Source of the DNA: Antedon mediterranea | Lineage: Eukaryota > Echinodermata > Crinoidea > Comatulida > Antedonidae | DNA: 64,000 bases | Direction of reading: 5' to 3' | NCBI RefSeq assembly: GCF_964355755.1 | Contig: NC_092670.1 | Coordinates: 7,935,201-7,999,200, forward strand | In this document: positions 62,322 to 64,000 of the stretch, piece by piece | How the letters are laid out: each line of letters starts with the position of its first letter | Numbering within the stretch: position 1 is the first letter of the stretch | Position numbers and translations under genes: made by a program | Notes under the pieces: model-generated | What the model was told of the DNA's origin: nothing | Seen by the model: only the letters and a program-made list of their open reading frames with translations | The model's database searches: none

Positions 62322-62814
62322 AAGTGGTTTTTAATTCATTAATTAATAATTCATTCGATGCTAAAAGTATTACTTTGTTAATGGATAAAAATACCGGACA
62401 CAAGACTAGAAATACAAACATTGATAGATAATATTGAATTATTTATATTTTTATTTACAGGATAATAATTATATATCATTATTTAAATATTTAAAATTAA
62501 CTGTAAAATTACCTTAAAAGAAAGTAGATTGCTAACTGACAGTCAAAAGATTAAAGGTATTATACTATTATCATAAATTAAAGATTAAAAGAAACTTCAA
62601 ATGTGTTGGCTGGAATTATTGTTGTTGAGATTAATTTAGGAAGACTTTATTAACTACTGTCTACAGTCTGTAGGCCTACTGACGTCTTCAGGATGTCAGC
62701 ACGATTGGATTAGGTTAGAGATTACTTTTTTCTTAGTTTTATACTGTACATTTTAAGGGCCTGTTTCATTTTCAAATGATGAGTTAAATCTAACCCCTAG
62801 CCATCAGCACAAGC

Positions 62815-62886
62815 TCGTTGGTTTAGTATAAACAGCCAGAGATCAGCAGTGATCTAGAGGTTGTGGGTTCGAGTTCCACCCAACGA
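62815..62886 (+). tRNA. tRNA-like sequence, probably a pseudogene or SINE head
   Basis: The length is exactly 72 nt. The acceptor stem TCGTTGG pairs perfectly with CCAACGA, and the T arm GTGGG-TTCGAGT-TCCAC sits at the standard positions 49-65. The D arm is weak and the anticodon arm is shifted (AGATC/GATCT with a 6-base loop), so no anticodon can be read. I therefore do not call a functional tRNA. Confidence 0.5.
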
Positions 62887-63478
62887 TTACTTGCTGTTCT
62901 CAATGTTTTTACATCATTTATATACCAAACATTTTTTCAATAAAATAAGGAAAATCGGTATAAACAGGAAGTGGTTACTGTAAAACTAAATCAAATATAC
63001 AATAGTACTTGAGCTGTGCTTGTGTGTATAAATAACAAATTACTCATTCGTCTCTTTACCGTCCAGCTGTTATAGTAAAATCTTTTTGATTGTGTATACC
63101 GCCCTCGAGAAAACATCATGAAGTCAGGTTACGTAACTGAGAATTTAACTGCCTCTCCTTTGCCAACATGCTACGAGTGTGGTTACGAAATGCTTCGTAT
63201 TCCTGAAGAAAATCAAAAAAATGTGTGCATAGCTGATTCAATTTTGTTAATAAACAATTGAAATATATAGTTACATAGTTATATACAGACCAGGCATGTT
63301 GTGTAATTTTCCATCTCTATTTAAATACATGTGCAACTTCTAATTTGTTCTTAATTTCTAAAATTTAATTACCAAGGCCCAAAGTACAAGTGAGTGCATT
63401 ATAAAGTGACTGATTTGAAGCAGAAAACAATTTGTCACATTCCATTTACAACCTGAAGAACAGTGACAAAAATCTTAC

Positions 63479-63572
63479 CATTCGGAGTTGTTTGATTGCT
63501 TTTTCTGCCTCGTCTCTTTCTTTTTTCATTTTAATAACTTGCAAATTACTTGACACTGCTGCTTCTTCTCGT
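63479..63572 (-). CDS. internal coiled-coil exon of an unidentified gene
   Basis: On the minus strand an acceptor (TTTTTCATTTTAAG) and a donor (GTAAGA) frame 94 bases, open in one phase. They encode about 31 residues rich in Lys, Glu and Arg (MKKERDEAEKAIKQLR at the end) with heptad-like Leu/Ile/Val spacing. No other exon of the gene is recognised in the window, so it probably extends past one or both sides. The protein family cannot be named from one exon. Confidence 0.55.
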
Positions 63573-64000
63573 CTTAAAATGAAAAATATTGATTTATCAA
63601 ACATATAGTAAAATATCTCTTTACATCCACATTTTCAGCCATAGCCAATGAAATACATAGGTCTACACTAAACTGCTGAGTAAAAAATAAAGATTTCGAC
63701 CACAACTGCAAAAGTAGAAGTAGAATGGTTGAACATGGTTGACCATATTATGTAAAGTTTTATATCAGCATGGTTGTCCACGTGTCTAGAAACAGTGGGA
63801 GATCCTGGATTTTGAAATAGTGGGGTCCATAGCTTAAAAATGGCAAAAAGTCCTAAACTGAATGTTCTATCTTTTGCATTGTCAATTTAGAAATCCCCTC
63901 ACACAATGATAACAGAATTTCCTTTAAACTAATAGCATCATTTAATTAAATAGCAAACATGTTTAGACAATTAAAAACCACAAAACAATTGCATATTTAC
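63573..64000. other. right edge, no feature seen
   Basis: Probably intron of the minus-strand coiled-coil gene. No exon borders with coding potential are visible. Confidence 0.4.

Larger units (their letters stand above)
61601..63478. other. downstream intergenic stretch
   Basis: No gene supported. A less AT-rich patch at 61617-61705 (CTCGCAGTGCACCCTGGGAA) is unassigned. A half MITE of family B (62251-62321) and a tRNA-like element (62815-62886) are present. A 47-codon frame at 63118-63261 with a C-x2-C motif is too short to call. Confidence 0.45.

Noticed and set aside
63118-63261. 47-codon frame with C-Y-E-C-G-Y-E-M motif
   Set aside because: The C-x2-C pair is suggestive of a zinc ribbon, but there is no second pair, no splice site and no length to support a gene.
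1-64000. bacterial-type operons, phage or viral genes
   Set aside because: Every supported gene has spliceosomal introns or a metazoan domain, and no ribosome-binding sites, integrases or viral proteins were seen.

Overview
The window looks like a nuclear contig from a marine deuterostome invertebrate, most probably an echinoderm. It is AT-rich (about 35% GC by eye), has small exons with GT-AG introns, and has long non-coding stretches full of MITE-like elements, tRNA/5S-derived SINEs and minisatellites. The palindromic octamer TAGGCCTA is scattered through it about 37 times. The echinoderm assignment is inference. That the DNA is metazoan follows directly from the genes (PDGF/VEGF factor, bHLH factor, sterol O-acyltransferase, cyclin).

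Left third, minus strand (3692-17448): a five-exon gene for a secreted PDGF/VEGF-family growth factor. The reconstructed product is 298 aa, with a signal peptide, a cystine-knot domain and a cysteine-rich tail. All four splice phases agree, and intron 1 is about 11.8 kb. From 17.4 to 26.9 kb I see only repeats. A 40-bp-unit minisatellite (25.87-26.69 kb) lies next to a minus-strand bHLH gene of the Ptf1a/Fer2 type (26930-27455), which has a TATA box and an apparent splice donor at its 3' edge. No gene could be supported between 27.6 and 35.3 kb.

Middle (35486-55325, plus strand): a complete 12-exon gene for sterol O-acyltransferase (ACAT/SOAT, MBOAT family). The product is 563 aa, with the FYxDWWN motif and the catalytic His. 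Its introns hold a 104-bp VNTR, several MITEs, tRNA-like elements and two SINEs. One SINE, with a 5S rRNA-like head, is nested inside a MITE.

Right (58.4-64 kb): a TATA-driven two-exon gene (58576-60161) for a divergent cyclin-box protein of 456 aa with a long N-terminal extension. It is followed by a very AT-rich tract that contains a near-identical copy of a 200-bp piece of SOAT intron 7, flanked by 50-bp direct repeats. At the right edge there is a single coiled-coil exon of an unidentified minus-strand gene.

The genes do not form a pathway; this is an ordinary metazoan neighbourhood. The most unusual signals are the reconstructed PDGF/VEGF-like factor (knot spacing, lost interchain cysteine, stop codon inside a splice donor), the octamer's enrichment in the flanks and near absence from the SOAT gene, the duplicated SOAT intron segment, and the nested 5S/tRNA SINE.
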